Shown here piece after piece: positions 34,659 to 43,290 of a stretch of 64,000 nucleotides of DNA; the first letter of the stretch is position 1, and every line of letters begins with the position of its first letter. The position numbers and the translations under genes were made by a program. Below the pieces are notes generated by a model. The model saw nothing but the letters and a program-made list of their open reading frames with translations. It was not told the origin of the DNA and did no database searches. Source of the stretch: Pseudobdellovibrionaceae bacterium (GTDB lineage Bacteria > Bdellovibrionota > Bdellovibrionia > Bdellovibrionales > UBA1609); assembly GCA_020635075.1 (NCBI GenBank), contig JACKAM010000001.1, forward strand, positions 1,302,001-1,366,000, written 5' to 3'.

Positions 34659-36149
34659 CTAATTCAACCACTTATAGTTGGTGTGTGGCCCAGCCGACTG
34701 TCGGACCAGGAGCCTTTCCCGATGGGCCCAGTCCAACCATCGTTGAAAGGCGGTACGGCTGATGCCCAAAACCTCACTGGCCTGGCGCGAGTTAAAGCCC
34801 TCAGGACACCGCTGCTTCAGGCGAGAACAGAAAATCTCTTCCGCCGATTGAGTGGTGTTGCAATTGCGAAGAAGAAGGCCGGTCGGACCTCTCAATATAA
34901 GATGATAACCCCCGTGACGACTGCCGATGGCAATCCCCATTTTGGATCTCGACAGCCAAGCCTTCAATCGGCGAATAACTTGGTAAACTCGATCAGGTGA
35001 GGTGTTGGGATTAAAGTATTCCCCGGGGAAGAGCTCCGCAAACAAGGTGGCCATGGGTTTGGGGTGATAAAGATCCTGGCCTAAGAGGCCAAGAGAGCGA
35101 TGAAACAACTGACCGGGCTTCACTCGTCTTGGCTTAGATCCACCAACTAACTTGCCCTCAACAAGGTCCCAAACTGGAAACGAAGTGCAGTCGCCAGCTA
35201 TTGGTTGCACCCGGTAATTGTCGGGCAACTGCCATCGTCCCTTGGTCTTAGCCAGGATATGTTCTCTGTATATTGCATGGGGAGTACCAAAGTAGACCCT
35301 TAAAAACAACTCCTCATCTCCACCCAAAGTGGCCAGATAGAAATCAAAGTCCCGCACACTCTCCCAATGATAAAGGCGTTTGGCCTCGTCCTTAAGTTGG
35401 TGAACAAGGAATCTGGCAGGAACGGATTGAGGCTGTTCATGAAGCTGCAGCAGCGCCTCCCACTTTCGCACAAAAAAATCATTCAGACCTTCGCCCTGTC
35501 CGAGAAGGGACCTTGCTTGCTCCAAATAGCTTTTTGCCAAAACCCACTGCCGAAGGCCCAGTGCGACTTGCGCCGACAGCTCTAGAGCGTTCCCTAATAG
35601 GCGCCACTTCTCGCTTTGTTTTAATTCCTCACGCAGCTGACTGAGAATCCCTTCTGCCTGTGCAAACTCCGCGGCAAAGACCAATGCCGCCGCCCAATTT
35701 ACTTTTCCGACTTGGACCTGATAAGGATCTTCGACCAAATGACAATAGGTGGCCAAATCATTGAGAGTCAGATGGTACTGCCAGCGGGAAAAGCGAATAA
35801 AACTTCGATAGAGAAGAACACTGGGAAACTTTTGACTATCCAGATTCTCAAGAAGAATTTGCGCCTCATCGACAGCGCCAATGTTTAATAATGAGACAGC
35901 GTACTCACTGATTTCCTCCGCACGAGGCTTCTCATCCATGGGTTTATCGCTTCTGATTATGGGATTAAGGAGCCGAATACCAATCAAAGGAAGACCACTC
36001 CGGCGGGCCAGGTTGGCCAAGGTTGAGCGGTAGGCCCTGGGGACCTTGGATGTATTGAGGGATTTCAAGTCCTTGCGGACTGTGTCTCCTCTCCCCGCCT
36101 GGCTGGCGGTCTCCATATATTGAATGAGTTGGCCCCAGTTCTTTGCCAT
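34659..36149 (-). CDS. Transcription regulator with TPR-like and winged-helix domains
   Basis: A 496-residue cytoplasmic protein without a signal peptide. Residues about 60-260 are helical and look like degenerate TPR or SEL repeats (for example YAVSLLNIGAVDEAQILLENL, ALGLRQWVLAKSYLEQARSLL). The C-terminal third contains an OmpR-like winged-helix segment (DRVYQVIRRLKAWLSRSK, then HGGYHL). A second helix-turn-helix follows near the end (FNSRQASEVLGISRTAFQRW). This layout, helical sensor repeats followed by DNA binding, is common among Bdellovibrio-type regulators. It diverges from the lipoprotein gene at 36222 and may control it. Signal and targets are unknown. Confidence 0.7.
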   Translation of the reverse strand: MAKNWGQLIQYMETASQAGRGDTVRKDLKSLNTSKVPRAYRSTLANLARRSGLPLIGIRLLNPIIRSDKPMDEKPRAEEISEYAVSLLNIGAVDEAQILLENLDSQKFPSVLLYRSFIRFSRWQYHLTLNDLATYCHLVEDPYQVQVGKVNWAAALVFAAEFAQAEGILSQLREELKQSEKWRLLGNALELSAQVALGLRQWVLAKSYLEQARSLLGQGEGLNDFFVRKWEALLQLHEQPQSVPARFLVHQLKDEAKRLYHWESVRDFDFYLATLGGDEELFLRVYFGTPHAIYREHILAKTKGRWQLPDNYRVQPIAGDCTSFPVWDLVEGKLVGGSKPRRVKPGQLFHRSLGLLGQDLYHPKPMATLFAELFPGEYFNPNTSPDRVYQVIRRLKAWLSRSKMGIAIGSRHGGYHLILRGPTGLLLRNCNTTQSAEEIFCSRLKQRCPEGFNSRQASEVLGISRTAFQRWLDWAHRERLLVRQSAGPHTNYKWLN

Positions 36150-36190
36150 CTCTCCAAATATATCAGATTTTAAATTATCTGGGGACCAAT

Positions 36191-36196
36191 TATACT
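36191..36196 (+). promoter_or_regulatory. Possible -10 element before the 36222 lipoprotein gene
   Basis: TATACT lies 25 bases upstream of the TTG start at 36222, in an AT-rich divergent region. No convincing -35 stands 16-18 bases upstream. This is a weak candidate from position and sequence only. Confidence 0.35.
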
Positions 36197-36221
36197 GGTA
36201 ACATCTTTGGGAGAAGTGACC

Positions 36222-37010
36222 TTGAAAGCCTGGCGCATTTGGCTCATCACCATTTTGGTGGCCACCACATTTATTTTAACCACCGCTTTCCAAGCTTGTT
36301 CCGGCAAGAGTGGTAGCAGCCCACAAAATTCCAAAGCCGGAGGCGGAAGTGGTAATGGTGCGGGCTATGGCGGTAAGCCAGGGCCGGGTAAGTACTACTG
36401 GACCGAGCGAGGCCACCAGTGCACTGAGAGAAACACCGGCAAAATCACTCCTGTTCGCGGTATGATGGAAATCAAAAAAGATGAGACTGTGACTTATTCA
36501 GAGGGCTGTAACGGCGACAACCCGCAAGCTGTCACCGCTGATGAACTCAAGATGTCCGAGGCCAACAATCAGGTCTTTAGTTATCTCACCGGCACCTCAA
36601 GCTTTGAGAAGGCTGAAGAGATCCCTCTGGTTACCGACACTATCAAATACATCCACGAAGTCTGTTACTTCTTCCCAGGCGGGGCCTTGCCTGGGGAATA
36701 CGTGGATCTGCAAGTGGTTTTGCGTGAGGCCATGCCCAACACCCAGGAGCACCCCACCCAAGTTTTCTTCTCTCGATTTGAGACCAATTTCACTTTGTTC
36801 ACCGGCTTACTGCCTCAGTTCCTGAGTTTGTTTGACGGCAGCGGTGTCACTCAGGACTCTTATAGTTCCAGCAACCCTCACTTTTTACTCTCTCTCAACA
36901 AGCCTATCATCCTCAACCCCTTACGTTCGGGCAATATGGAGCTGGATCTCGACGGCGAACGACGCACTTTTCGCACCGATGTGTGCATCATGAACAACAT
37001 CTTGCCGTAG
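36222..37010 (+). CDS. Lipoprotein with FQAC lipobox, unrecognised
   Basis: A 262-residue predicted lipoprotein. The likely start is TTG at 36222, which has GGGAG 8 bases upstream and a basic n-region; another TTG at 36207 is in frame. The signal peptide ends in TAFQAC (C26), a variant of the FQNC lipobox. A Gly/Ser-rich linker follows, then a globular domain of about 200 residues with a few Cys. No family was recognised. Probably exposed on the periplasmic side or the surface. Confidence 0.75.
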   Translation: MKAWRIWLITILVATTFILTTAFQACSGKSGSSPQNSKAGGGSGNGAGYGGKPGPGKYYWTERGHQCTERNTGKITPVRGMMEIKKDETVTYSEGCNGDNPQAVTADELKMSEANNQVFSYLTGTSSFEKAEEIPLVTDTIKYIHEVCYFFPGGALPGEYVDLQVVLREAMPNTQEHPTQVFFSRFETNFTLFTGLLPQFLSLFDGSGVTQDSYSSSNPHFLLSLNKPIILNPLRSGNMELDLDGERRTFRTDVCIMNNILP

Positions 37011-37036
37011 AACTGGCTCGAAAACGAATTCCAAGG

Positions 37037-37828
37037 CTAGCGGCCGTTTTCGCGACAAAGCCTCTCAAAGGTTTCAGACATGACATGATAGGCTTTGTCC
37101 TGTAGCTCAGGACGCCTCTCCAAATCATAGCCTTGAGTTGAGATCTGAGGCAGGACTTCAATAATGACCTTATTGTTCCAACGCCCCCAACAGGCAAAGA
37201 CCTGGCCTTTGCTCTGCACCCGCCAGGCACCGTGAACTACGATGGGGATCAATGGGCACTGGGCCTGGGTGGCGAAGACAAAGGGGCCGGTTTTAAATGG
37301 GTAGATTTTGGTTCCATCTTTGCGCGTCCCCTCTGGAGCGAGAGCAAAACACTCGCCCTTTTTCACCCGAGGGATACTCTGTTCATAAACCTTCAGCACT
37401 TCTTCCCGATTCGCGCGGGCAATGGGCAAAACACCCATGCTCTTGAGGGTGGGACCAAAAATCGGAATTTTAAACAACTCCACCTTTGCTCCCCAGCGGA
37501 TGGACCCAAAGATTGCCGAATTGATGATGGGGATGTCAAAATTGCTGGAGTGATTAAACAGACAGACTCCACCTGGCGTTCCAGGCTTGGGGAAGTTCTC
37601 AAGGCCTCTGACCTCAATATCCAAACCAAACAAGGTACAGAGGCCTTTGCCCCAGGTGTGAAAGATCACATCACGGATGCGATTGGATGGAAAGAGAAGG
37701 AGGGTAACGATCGCCACCGACCCATAGGTCAGGGTCCAAATGGCCGCCAAAGGCGTTGCGACGATCGATCTCAAATAGCTTAAGAAAACAAAAAAGGGCG
37801 ACTCTTTCAAGGTCTCCGCAGACTCCAT
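37037..37828 (-). CDS. plsC: 1-acyl-sn-glycerol-3-phosphate acyltransferase family protein
   Basis: A 263-residue acyltransferase of the PlsC family. The catalytic NHSSNFD motif (H93, D98) and the glycerol-phosphate-binding EGTR (166-169) are both present, with a membrane-embedding helix at about residues 20-47. The enzyme adds the second acyl chain to lysophosphatidic acid at the inner membrane. It stands alone between an outer lipoprotein gene and an unrecognised gene. A lysophospholipid acyltransferase with another headgroup is possible. Confidence 0.87.
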   Translation of the reverse strand: MESAETLKESPFFVFLSYLRSIVATPLAAIWTLTYGSVAIVTLLLFPSNRIRDVIFHTWGKGLCTLFGLDIEVRGLENFPKPGTPGGVCLFNHSSNFDIPIINSAIFGSIRWGAKVELFKIPIFGPTLKSMGVLPIARANREEVLKVYEQSIPRVKKGECFALAPEGTRKDGTKIYPFKTGPFVFATQAQCPLIPIVVHGAWRVQSKGQVFACWGRWNNKVIIEVLPQISTQGYDLERRPELQDKAYHVMSETFERLCRENGR

Positions 37829-37902
37829 TGATTATATTCTCCTCAGTTAGTGACCAGAGGACCAACCCCGGAATAGGGCCTCCTCACCGACTGCCATTCG
37901 CC

Positions 37903-39030
37903 CTACTCTGCCGAGTCACCTTCGGACCCCTTGTCAGAGTCCAAAAAGCCCAATATCCGTCGCCGGGCGAATTTCTTCTGCCGCAATTTATACTGCTCAT
38001 GGGAAGAGGGTCCACTCAAATTTTGCGTGTAGGTCTCATAATCCATGATTTGCACCTCGTAAGGATAAAAGAAATTCAGGCGCCTGGACTTCTCAACCCC
38101 TGGAATATCCACATGGATGAGGCGCCGAGTGATGAATTTGAGAAAGCGGTACTCGCCACTGGAAAACATATTGAGCTTCTTCAGGTAATGAGCCCCTTCC
38201 CCTGCCTGCAGGAGCTTTTCATGAAGCTTTTGATCAACCTCGTCTAAGGTGTATTCACGCCCTTTCGTAAAACTCTCCATAACCTCTAAGAAGATATCCA
38301 AAGGGTAGATGGTGTTGTTGGACTCATCCGATATTCCGTGGGGAAAGCTCACCAGATTCTTTTGCTCCAAAAAACGTAAGACGCGAAAAACATCAAAGAG
38401 ATGGCGAGTGACAAAACGTACACCTAGTTTATCCAAGATCGTGAAAGCCACGGCACTGGGTTTGGCTAAGAGTTTGTTCACTGAGGAATCTGAACTCTTA
38501 AAAGATTTAACGACGAATTTTTCCAGACGGATTCGCCCCGGATCGGAGGGGCCGCCCAGCCAAATGCCTGTAACCGGGTCCTTGTAGATCTCACGCCTGA
38601 AGGGTTCGAGAATCTGCTCCTGAATGTCGGAAGAAAACTGAAAAAACAAATCGTTTTCCAAATGTACCAAAACGTGCATCACCCGCAAAATCGCGCAGGC
38701 CCAATTCTGCACCGAGTTTTGTTTCACCTCGCGGGTGCTGGCATAAATCAACAGGTAGGCGAGGTTTTTGAGCTGATTGGGATCCGCCAGCATCTCGGGA
38801 ATTTCCTCTCCTTCCTGGAGAAGATGGGTGCGAATGTAATTCACCGCCCGGCGATAGTACCGCCACAAAAGATCCAGGTCTTTCTCTGAAGACAAATCAT
38901 AGCCGTAGGCTTTGACAAAATGATGGGCCTCATCCAATCCACGGATGTTGAGGCGCTGAATATCAAGGGATGGTGTTCCGCCCACTAGAGTCTGCAAGAC
39001 TCCCGGGTCAAAATGAAAATTGTAACTCAT
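37903..39030 (-). CDS. Conserved-looking cytoplasmic protein, unrecognised
   Basis: A 375-residue soluble protein with no signal peptide or membrane helix. It is rich in Leu, Arg, Phe and charged residues and looks mainly alpha-helical, with a more beta-like last third (FFYPYEVQIMDYETY). The C-terminus is basic (RQKKFARRR) and then acidic. No motif of known function was found. It resembles uncharacterised proteins shared by Bdellovibrio and Myxococcus relatives, but that impression cannot be tested here. Confidence 0.7.
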   Translation of the reverse strand: MSYNFHFDPGVLQTLVGGTPSLDIQRLNIRGLDEAHHFVKAYGYDLSSEKDLDLLWRYYRRAVNYIRTHLLQEGEEIPEMLADPNQLKNLAYLLIYASTREVKQNSVQNWACAILRVMHVLVHLENDLFFQFSSDIQEQILEPFRREIYKDPVTGIWLGGPSDPGRIRLEKFVVKSFKSSDSSVNKLLAKPSAVAFTILDKLGVRFVTRHLFDVFRVLRFLEQKNLVSFPHGISDESNNTIYPLDIFLEVMESFTKGREYTLDEVDQKLHEKLLQAGEGAHYLKKLNMFSSGEYRFLKFITRRLIHVDIPGVEKSRRLNFFYPYEVQIMDYETYTQNLSGPSSHEQYKLRQKKFARRRILGFLDSDKGSEGDSAE

Positions 39031-39070
39031 CTCGGTGTAAGGCTAACTGGCAGAATTGGGAGGAGCAATA

Positions 39071-39120
39071 AAAAACCCCCGGAGAGGGTGGGTATTTTGG
39101 GTTAAGGGTCTCTCCGGGGG
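39071..39120 (-). terminator. Terminator of the 39176-39871 lipoprotein gene
   Basis: An 11-bp perfect stem (cccccggagag / ctctccggggg, 39076-39086 and 39110-39120) with a 23-base loop. On the minus strand it is followed by six T. It fits the end of the minus-strand lipoprotein gene. Confidence 0.8.
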
Positions 39121-39175
39121 CTTAAGGGGGGGTTCATTTGTTAGTTACAATGAGCTTTTCCTGTTGACTCTCCTC

Positions 39176-39871
39176 TTAGTTGCAATTGAAAAAGCCGCAA
39201 GTGGCGACATAAAAGTTACCGAGTGTGCCGGTCGCACCAGGAGCCACTCCGTCCCAGTACTGTTTGTTGTCAAACTTCACCACTCCATGGAAGTAATCGT
39301 TGCCGATGGTACCTTCCAAAGTGATGCTTCCATAAGCATCCGAGAAGGTGATCACCGCCTGATTGCCATTGACATAACCGTCAGCTGCACCACGAATATG
39401 GATGGGATACTCAGGGATCACATTGCCAGCACCATCAGTTTGGCCTGCAAAGCTGTCCCAAATAGACACCCGTAACTCAGCTGTTTCTCCGCGAATCCGC
39501 TGATTACTCGGGCCAGTGGTGAATGAGGACTCCGTTTCCACTCGTCCCCAAAAGCGCACACCTGTATCTTGACCAGGTTGACCGCTGACATAGCCAAATT
39601 CAGCCGGATCAACGGTGGCGCTCACAAAATAATAGACAGCATCACGAAAGGCATCTTCGGGACTCCCAACAATCTCGCCCCATGTGGTTCCAGAAACGGG
39701 ATTGAATTTCACAGGCTGTCCATGCTGATCAACGGCACCACGATTGACGATTTCACTGGGACCACGAGCATTTCGTCCGCTACGGATAGATTGTCTTTTA
39801 TCCTTTTTGCCACAGCCGCTTACCGCAACTGATAGACAGGCAATCAAGAATATATTCAACAACTGCTTCAT
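39176..39871 (-). CDS. Lipoprotein, unrecognised
   Basis: A 231-residue predicted lipoprotein with signal peptide and lipobox AVSGC (C20), followed by a basic linker (KKDKRQSIRSGRNAR). The rest is a beta-rich domain with many Gly and aromatic residues. It ends in ATCGFFNCN, with two Cys that could pair. No family was recognised. A strong terminator follows. Confidence 0.75.
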   Translation of the reverse strand: MKQLLNIFLIACLSVAVSGCGKKDKRQSIRSGRNARGPSEIVNRGAVDQHGQPVKFNPVSGTTWGEIVGSPEDAFRDAVYYFVSATVDPAEFGYVSGQPGQDTGVRFWGRVETESSFTTGPSNQRIRGETAELRVSIWDSFAGQTDGAGNVIPEYPIHIRGAADGYVNGNQAVITFSDAYGSITLEGTIGNDYFHGVVKFDNKQYWDGVAPGATGTLGNFYVATCGFFNCN

Positions 39872-40042
39872 CGGTCCTTCTCCTTCGACCTCTGTTGGTC
39901 GATTCGCTTACCTTTCTTAAAGGCAAGGCCAATGCCGAAAAATCAGGGTTCTTCCCCTTCCCATTTCGAGATGAGACCCCTTGGCACGGTCCAAAGGGGC
40001 TTTTGCCGCTTTTGCGCCAACGACTGACAAGGAAGTGGACAA

Positions 40043-40143
40043 GAGGTGCCAGGTTCCGAATATGCGTCCTCATGCAACAAACTATCTGATTCGCAATCAG
40101 CGAGTTTGTTGCATGAGGACGCATATTCGGAACCTGGCACCTC
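40043..40143. repeat. Long hairpin element B (41-bp perfect arms)
   Basis: Left arm 40043-40083 and right arm 40103-40143 are perfect reverse complements over 41 bases. The 19-base loop contains a smaller hairpin (ctgatt / aatcag). The outer part AGGTGCCAGGTTCCGAATAT is shared with element C at 42680. It sits just beyond a terminator for the minus-strand gene at 40226. It encodes nothing and is too long for a normal terminator. Confidence 0.88.
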
Positions 40144-40145
40144 AT

Positions 40146-40178
40146 AAAAAAAGCCCTCTCCGTGTGCGGGAGAGGGCT
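40146..40178 (-). terminator. Terminator of the 40226-41092 secreted protein gene
   Basis: A 10-bp stem (agccctctcc / ggagagggct, 40152-40161 and 40169-40178) with a 7-base loop. On the minus strand it is followed by seven T. It directly adjoins element B. Confidence 0.88.
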
Positions 40179-40225
40179 GGACCTCGGGTTGGGTCAAGGT
40201 CTCGTTGGGTTGGGTTGGGCAAATT

Positions 40226-41092
40226 CTATTGGGCGCCCTGGCCTCCTTTAATGGGACCTGTGGGCGTCCAGGGGGGCGCCGTCCGCTCTTTAAGAACTTG
40301 GACTTTGTCGCCCACACTCCCACCGCCAGTGAGAACGTCATTTTTGGGACGGGCACTGCCGGCTTGATACTGGTAGTGTTTAGTCTTGCAACTCTGGCAG
40401 TTGTCGTTGACGTGCACGTAATCATCAAAGGCACGCCATTGACTGCCATCATCGCGATCCAATACATCCGCATGAGGAATCAGGGAGGCTCCCATATAAC
40501 CGGAGTTGGAATGGTACTCTACCACCACCTGGCCGTTACTCAGACAATCGGCTCCAATGGCGTATTTCGGTTTCGATAGAGGGCCATTATTGTAGATATT
40601 GAGCTGATAGTCTCCGCTCTGGCCTTTAATTGCCTCAATCGTTTCCGAGGAGTGCTCCAGGTCGGCGCGATGAAATGGTCTGCCCTTTTCAGGACAATCC
40701 ATTGTTTGGACGACCTGGACGGCCTCATAAGACCCGACAACTTTCCTTCCGCTGTCAGGGTGCCAAGCGTAGATGCTTCCGTCCGGAAAGACAGCCAGGG
40801 CTTTCCACAGGACGCCTGTGGTCGACTTAAAATAATGTCCGGCACAGACTTCCCGGTGGCATTTGATCGATTTCGTGTGCTGAGACTTATTCACCGGAGT
40901 CCGAGTTCGGCCAGCAAGGGCACCCAAAGACTCAAGCTTTCCCGTTTTGCCCCAAGAGCCATCTTCCTGCTCAACAACTAGCTGAACATTTGATGTTCCT
41001 TTTTCCAGGACATAAAAGGTCTTAGGTGGTTCGGCTCCCTGAGCCACCCCACCTAGGGCGAATAAAATATAGATGGTAACGAGTCTCTTCAT
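40226..41092 (-). CDS. Secreted protein, unrecognised
   Basis: A 288-residue exported protein with signal peptide IYILFALGGVAQGA. The mature chain has six or more Cys, including CHREVC and DNCQSC, which could form disulfides or bind a metal or heme-like group; no CxxCH is present. Repeated strand-like segments (SIYAWHPDSGRKVVGSY, GQVVVEYHSNSGYMGASLI) suggest a small beta fold. The last 45 residues are low complexity. Function unknown. Confidence 0.7.
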   Translation of the reverse strand: MKRLVTIYILFALGGVAQGAEPPKTFYVLEKGTSNVQLVVEQEDGSWGKTGKLESLGALAGRTRTPVNKSQHTKSIKCHREVCAGHYFKSTTGVLWKALAVFPDGSIYAWHPDSGRKVVGSYEAVQVVQTMDCPEKGRPFHRADLEHSSETIEAIKGQSGDYQLNIYNNGPLSKPKYAIGADCLSNGQVVVEYHSNSGYMGASLIPHADVLDRDDGSQWRAFDDYVHVNDNCQSCKTKHYQYQAGSARPKNDVLTGGGSVGDKVQVLKERTAPPWTPTGPIKGGQGAQ

Positions 41093-41316
41093 GATCTCCT
41101 CCAGATTCCTTACACCCTTCTATAACAAGCTTGATGCCGAGATTTTGTCTCATTTTGAGACTTGAGAAGCCAATAGGCAGGGTTTCAGCGAATGCCACCC
41201 GGGATGGACAATTTTGGGACATCAACTGTCAAAGGGCCTTGCAAGTTCTCCCTCAAAGCCTATCCAGTCCCCGAAGACCCTGGCATCGAATCTGCTCCTG
41301 GCACCAGGAGATGAAA

Positions 41317-42390
41317 ATGCCTAAGACCCTTGTCTTTATTGTCCTCAGTCTATTGACCAGCACGTTGGCCCTCGCCGGTCAGGAGCCCCTACGCTTTTTC
41401 GATGCCCACTACCATTTCCCCGATGACGCCACCCTGGAATTCGTGGGTCGCCTGCGGAAGCCTGGAGAGTTCTTCCTACGCGAAGGGGCCCTACTCTTAT
41501 CCGACTACAACGAAGACAATCCAGAGGCCTTGTTTTCCCTTCAGCAAATGGTTTCACAGTCAATTGCTCGAGACAGGACTGGTATGAAGCTCTACGGTCT
41601 TTGCGGCGTCAGCCTAAGAAGCCCTATTGCCGCTGAACAGGTCGAGCGCTGCTTGGATCTTCCTCATATGGTGGGAGTGAAACTCCACCTCCACGGCAGC
41701 TCCTCACGGCTTTCCAATGAGGCTTGTCAGCCACGTCACTGCCCTCCCCACATTGCTCAGGGCTACGGCGAAACCTTTAAAAAAGTGGCTGAAGTCGTAG
41801 CCTCCAAAAAAGGCCTTATCCTCATCCACTTTGTCCACTTCACCGAGTTTCTCCCCATCGCCCAACAGGGCTATTATGTTAACGGCACGGGGTGGGAAGA
41901 GGAACGCAAGGAGACTCTATTTCTCGCTCAGGTGGCCAACGAAAATCCTCAGGCTCGGTTTGTCATCGCCCATGGAGGGGTAGGCTCCTCGCTCAACCCA
42001 GCCAACATTGAGTGGCTTGCTCGACAAATCAAACAGCGAAATGTGTATTTGGAAACTTCTGCTATTGGTGTCCACGGATTCGGTTTTGGCCTGTGCGCCA
42101 GTAAGGAAAGGCCCTTCTTCGTATTCGCAGATGAAGAGTGGGCACCACTCACAGATTCACAAGAATGCCTGACCAATCTTGAATCCCCTCTCAAGTCGCC
42201 CGACAGCCTAACCATTGTTAACTCATGGAAAACCCTCGGTCTGGACCGTGTGCTGTTCGGCACCGACGGTCCGGCTCCGGCCATGGAACTGGAGAGCATT
42301 CAATACCTTCTTCACAACCCTCACCTGAACGACAGTGAAAAGGCCCTGATTCTCCGTGAAAATGCCAGAAGCCTTTTCCCCCAAAAATAG
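41317..42390 (+). CDS. Exported amidohydrolase-family metal-dependent hydrolase
   Basis: A 357-residue protein of the amidohydrolase superfamily (TIM-barrel, Amidohydro_2-like). The ATG at 41317 has GGAG 6 bases upstream and gives a signal peptide (LVFIVLSLLTSTLALA); longer in-frame starts have no ribosome site. Metal-binding features are the FDAHYHF motif early in the mature protein, LIHFVHF in the middle, FVIAHGGVG later and LFGTDGPAP near the end. These fit hydrolases or decarboxylases acting on small carbon or amide substrates. An exported member is unusual. Substrate unknown. Confidence 0.8.
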   Translation: MPKTLVFIVLSLLTSTLALAGQEPLRFFDAHYHFPDDATLEFVGRLRKPGEFFLREGALLLSDYNEDNPEALFSLQQMVSQSIARDRTGMKLYGLCGVSLRSPIAAEQVERCLDLPHMVGVKLHLHGSSSRLSNEACQPRHCPPHIAQGYGETFKKVAEVVASKKGLILIHFVHFTEFLPIAQQGYYVNGTGWEEERKETLFLAQVANENPQARFVIAHGGVGSSLNPANIEWLARQIKQRNVYLETSAIGVHGFGFGLCASKERPFFVFADEEWAPLTDSQECLTNLESPLKSPDSLTIVNSWKTLGLDRVLFGTDGPAPAMELESIQYLLHNPHLNDSEKALILRENARSLFPQK

Positions 42391-42679
42391 CAGCACTCTT
42401 TCCCACCAGCCGGGCGGATAAATCCCACTCTTAGAGTTTTAATCTGGCAAAGGACCCATTTAGCCTCAAACCGGCACGATATAACCAACTGACTTTACGT
42501 CGTTTTTCCGATTATATGTATTATTGTTGATTTTATATATATCGATATATACACTTAGTCTTGTGATGATTCTGGATGCAACCTCAGATCAGGTCTCTGA
42601 TAGAGATCGAGGAATCGCCCAGTTTTCACCACAAAAGTTGAATGTGTGTTTCAAACCATCCAGATGTTGTTAGCATCTG
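42391..42679. other. AT-rich intergenic region with a 16-bp palindrome
   Basis: 289 bases with no coding sequence. The middle is AT-rich and holds a perfect 16-bp palindrome, tatatatcgatatata, at 42536-42551. This could be a protein-binding site or simply AT-rich DNA. Hairpin element C follows immediately. Confidence 0.4.
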
Positions 42680-42783
42680 GTAGGTGCCAGGTTCCGAATA
42701 TGCGTCTTTGTGCAACAAACCTGTTGATTCAAGAATCAATTAGTTTGTTGCACAAAGACGCATATTCGGAACCTGGCACCTAC
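42680..42783. repeat. Long hairpin element C (41-bp perfect arms)
   Basis: Left arm 42680-42720 and right arm 42743-42783 are perfect reverse complements. The loop contains a second hairpin (ttgattc / gaatcaa). The outer 25 bases match element B; inside, ctcat of B is replaced by tttgt, and the opposite arm carries the matching changes, so pairing is kept. The right arm ends directly before the ribosome site (aaaggagga) of the nfeD-like gene. Confidence 0.88.
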
Positions 42784-42795
42784 AAAGGAGGACCT

Positions 42796-43248
42796 ATGGA
42801 CATCCATGTTTTTGATTTTCACATGACGGCTTGGCAGGTCGCTGTGACGATTGGCCTATTGTTCATGATTGCCGAAGTCTTTGTTCCTGGCTTTGTCATG
42901 TTTCCCATCGGCCTGGCTTTTATGGCGACAGCACCGATCACCCTATGGGTGGATAGCTTTGCCGGGCAAATCGCAGTCCTCGCAGGCTTGCTCATTGTCA
43001 CCTTTGTGATCTTTCACAAACTCATCCCCCGCACCCAGCCCCATGAACGGCTGTCAAATGTGGACGACATGATTGGCAAAACGGCTACCGTAGAAGTGGA
43101 CATCGACAACGATGCCAATGCCGGTTACGTCAAACTCTACGGCGACAGCTGGCGGGCGGTAAATTTGGAAGATGGAACAATCGGCAAAGGCTCAAAGGTC
43201 AAAATTGAACAGCTGGACGGAAACAAAGTCCTAGTCCGCAAGATTTGA
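42796..43248 (+). CDS. NfeD-like membrane protein (partner of stomatin)
   Basis: A 150-residue protein of the short NfeD (NfeD1b) type. The ATG at 42796 has a strong AAAGGAGGA site 3 bases upstream; the frame extends further only by reading through element C. Three membrane helices occupy residues about 12-75. A C-terminal OB-fold of about 65 residues follows (MIGKTATVEVDIDN ... VKIEQLDGNKVLVRKI). The pair NfeD plus SPFH/stomatin is a widespread conserved operon and is thought to organise membrane microdomains. The stomatin gene follows after 42 bases. Confidence 0.87.
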   Translation: MDIHVFDFHMTAWQVAVTIGLLFMIAEVFVPGFVMFPIGLAFMATAPITLWVDSFAGQIAVLAGLLIVTFVIFHKLIPRTQPHERLSNVDDMIGKTATVEVDIDNDANAGYVKLYGDSWRAVNLEDGTIGKGSKVKIEQLDGNKVLVRKI

Positions 43249-43290
43249 GATATAGAAAATAATATTGTCCCTCATAGCGAAGGAGAGAAC

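Noticed and set aside
40043..40143. Elements A to D as rho-independent terminators
   Set aside because: Arms of 26-44 bp are far too long, T-runs are missing at the right place, and B lies beside a separate, normal terminator.
42646..42795. Upstream extension of the nfeD-like gene
   Set aside because: The extension reads through hairpin element C. The ATG at 42796 has a strong ribosome site and matches the family N-terminus.
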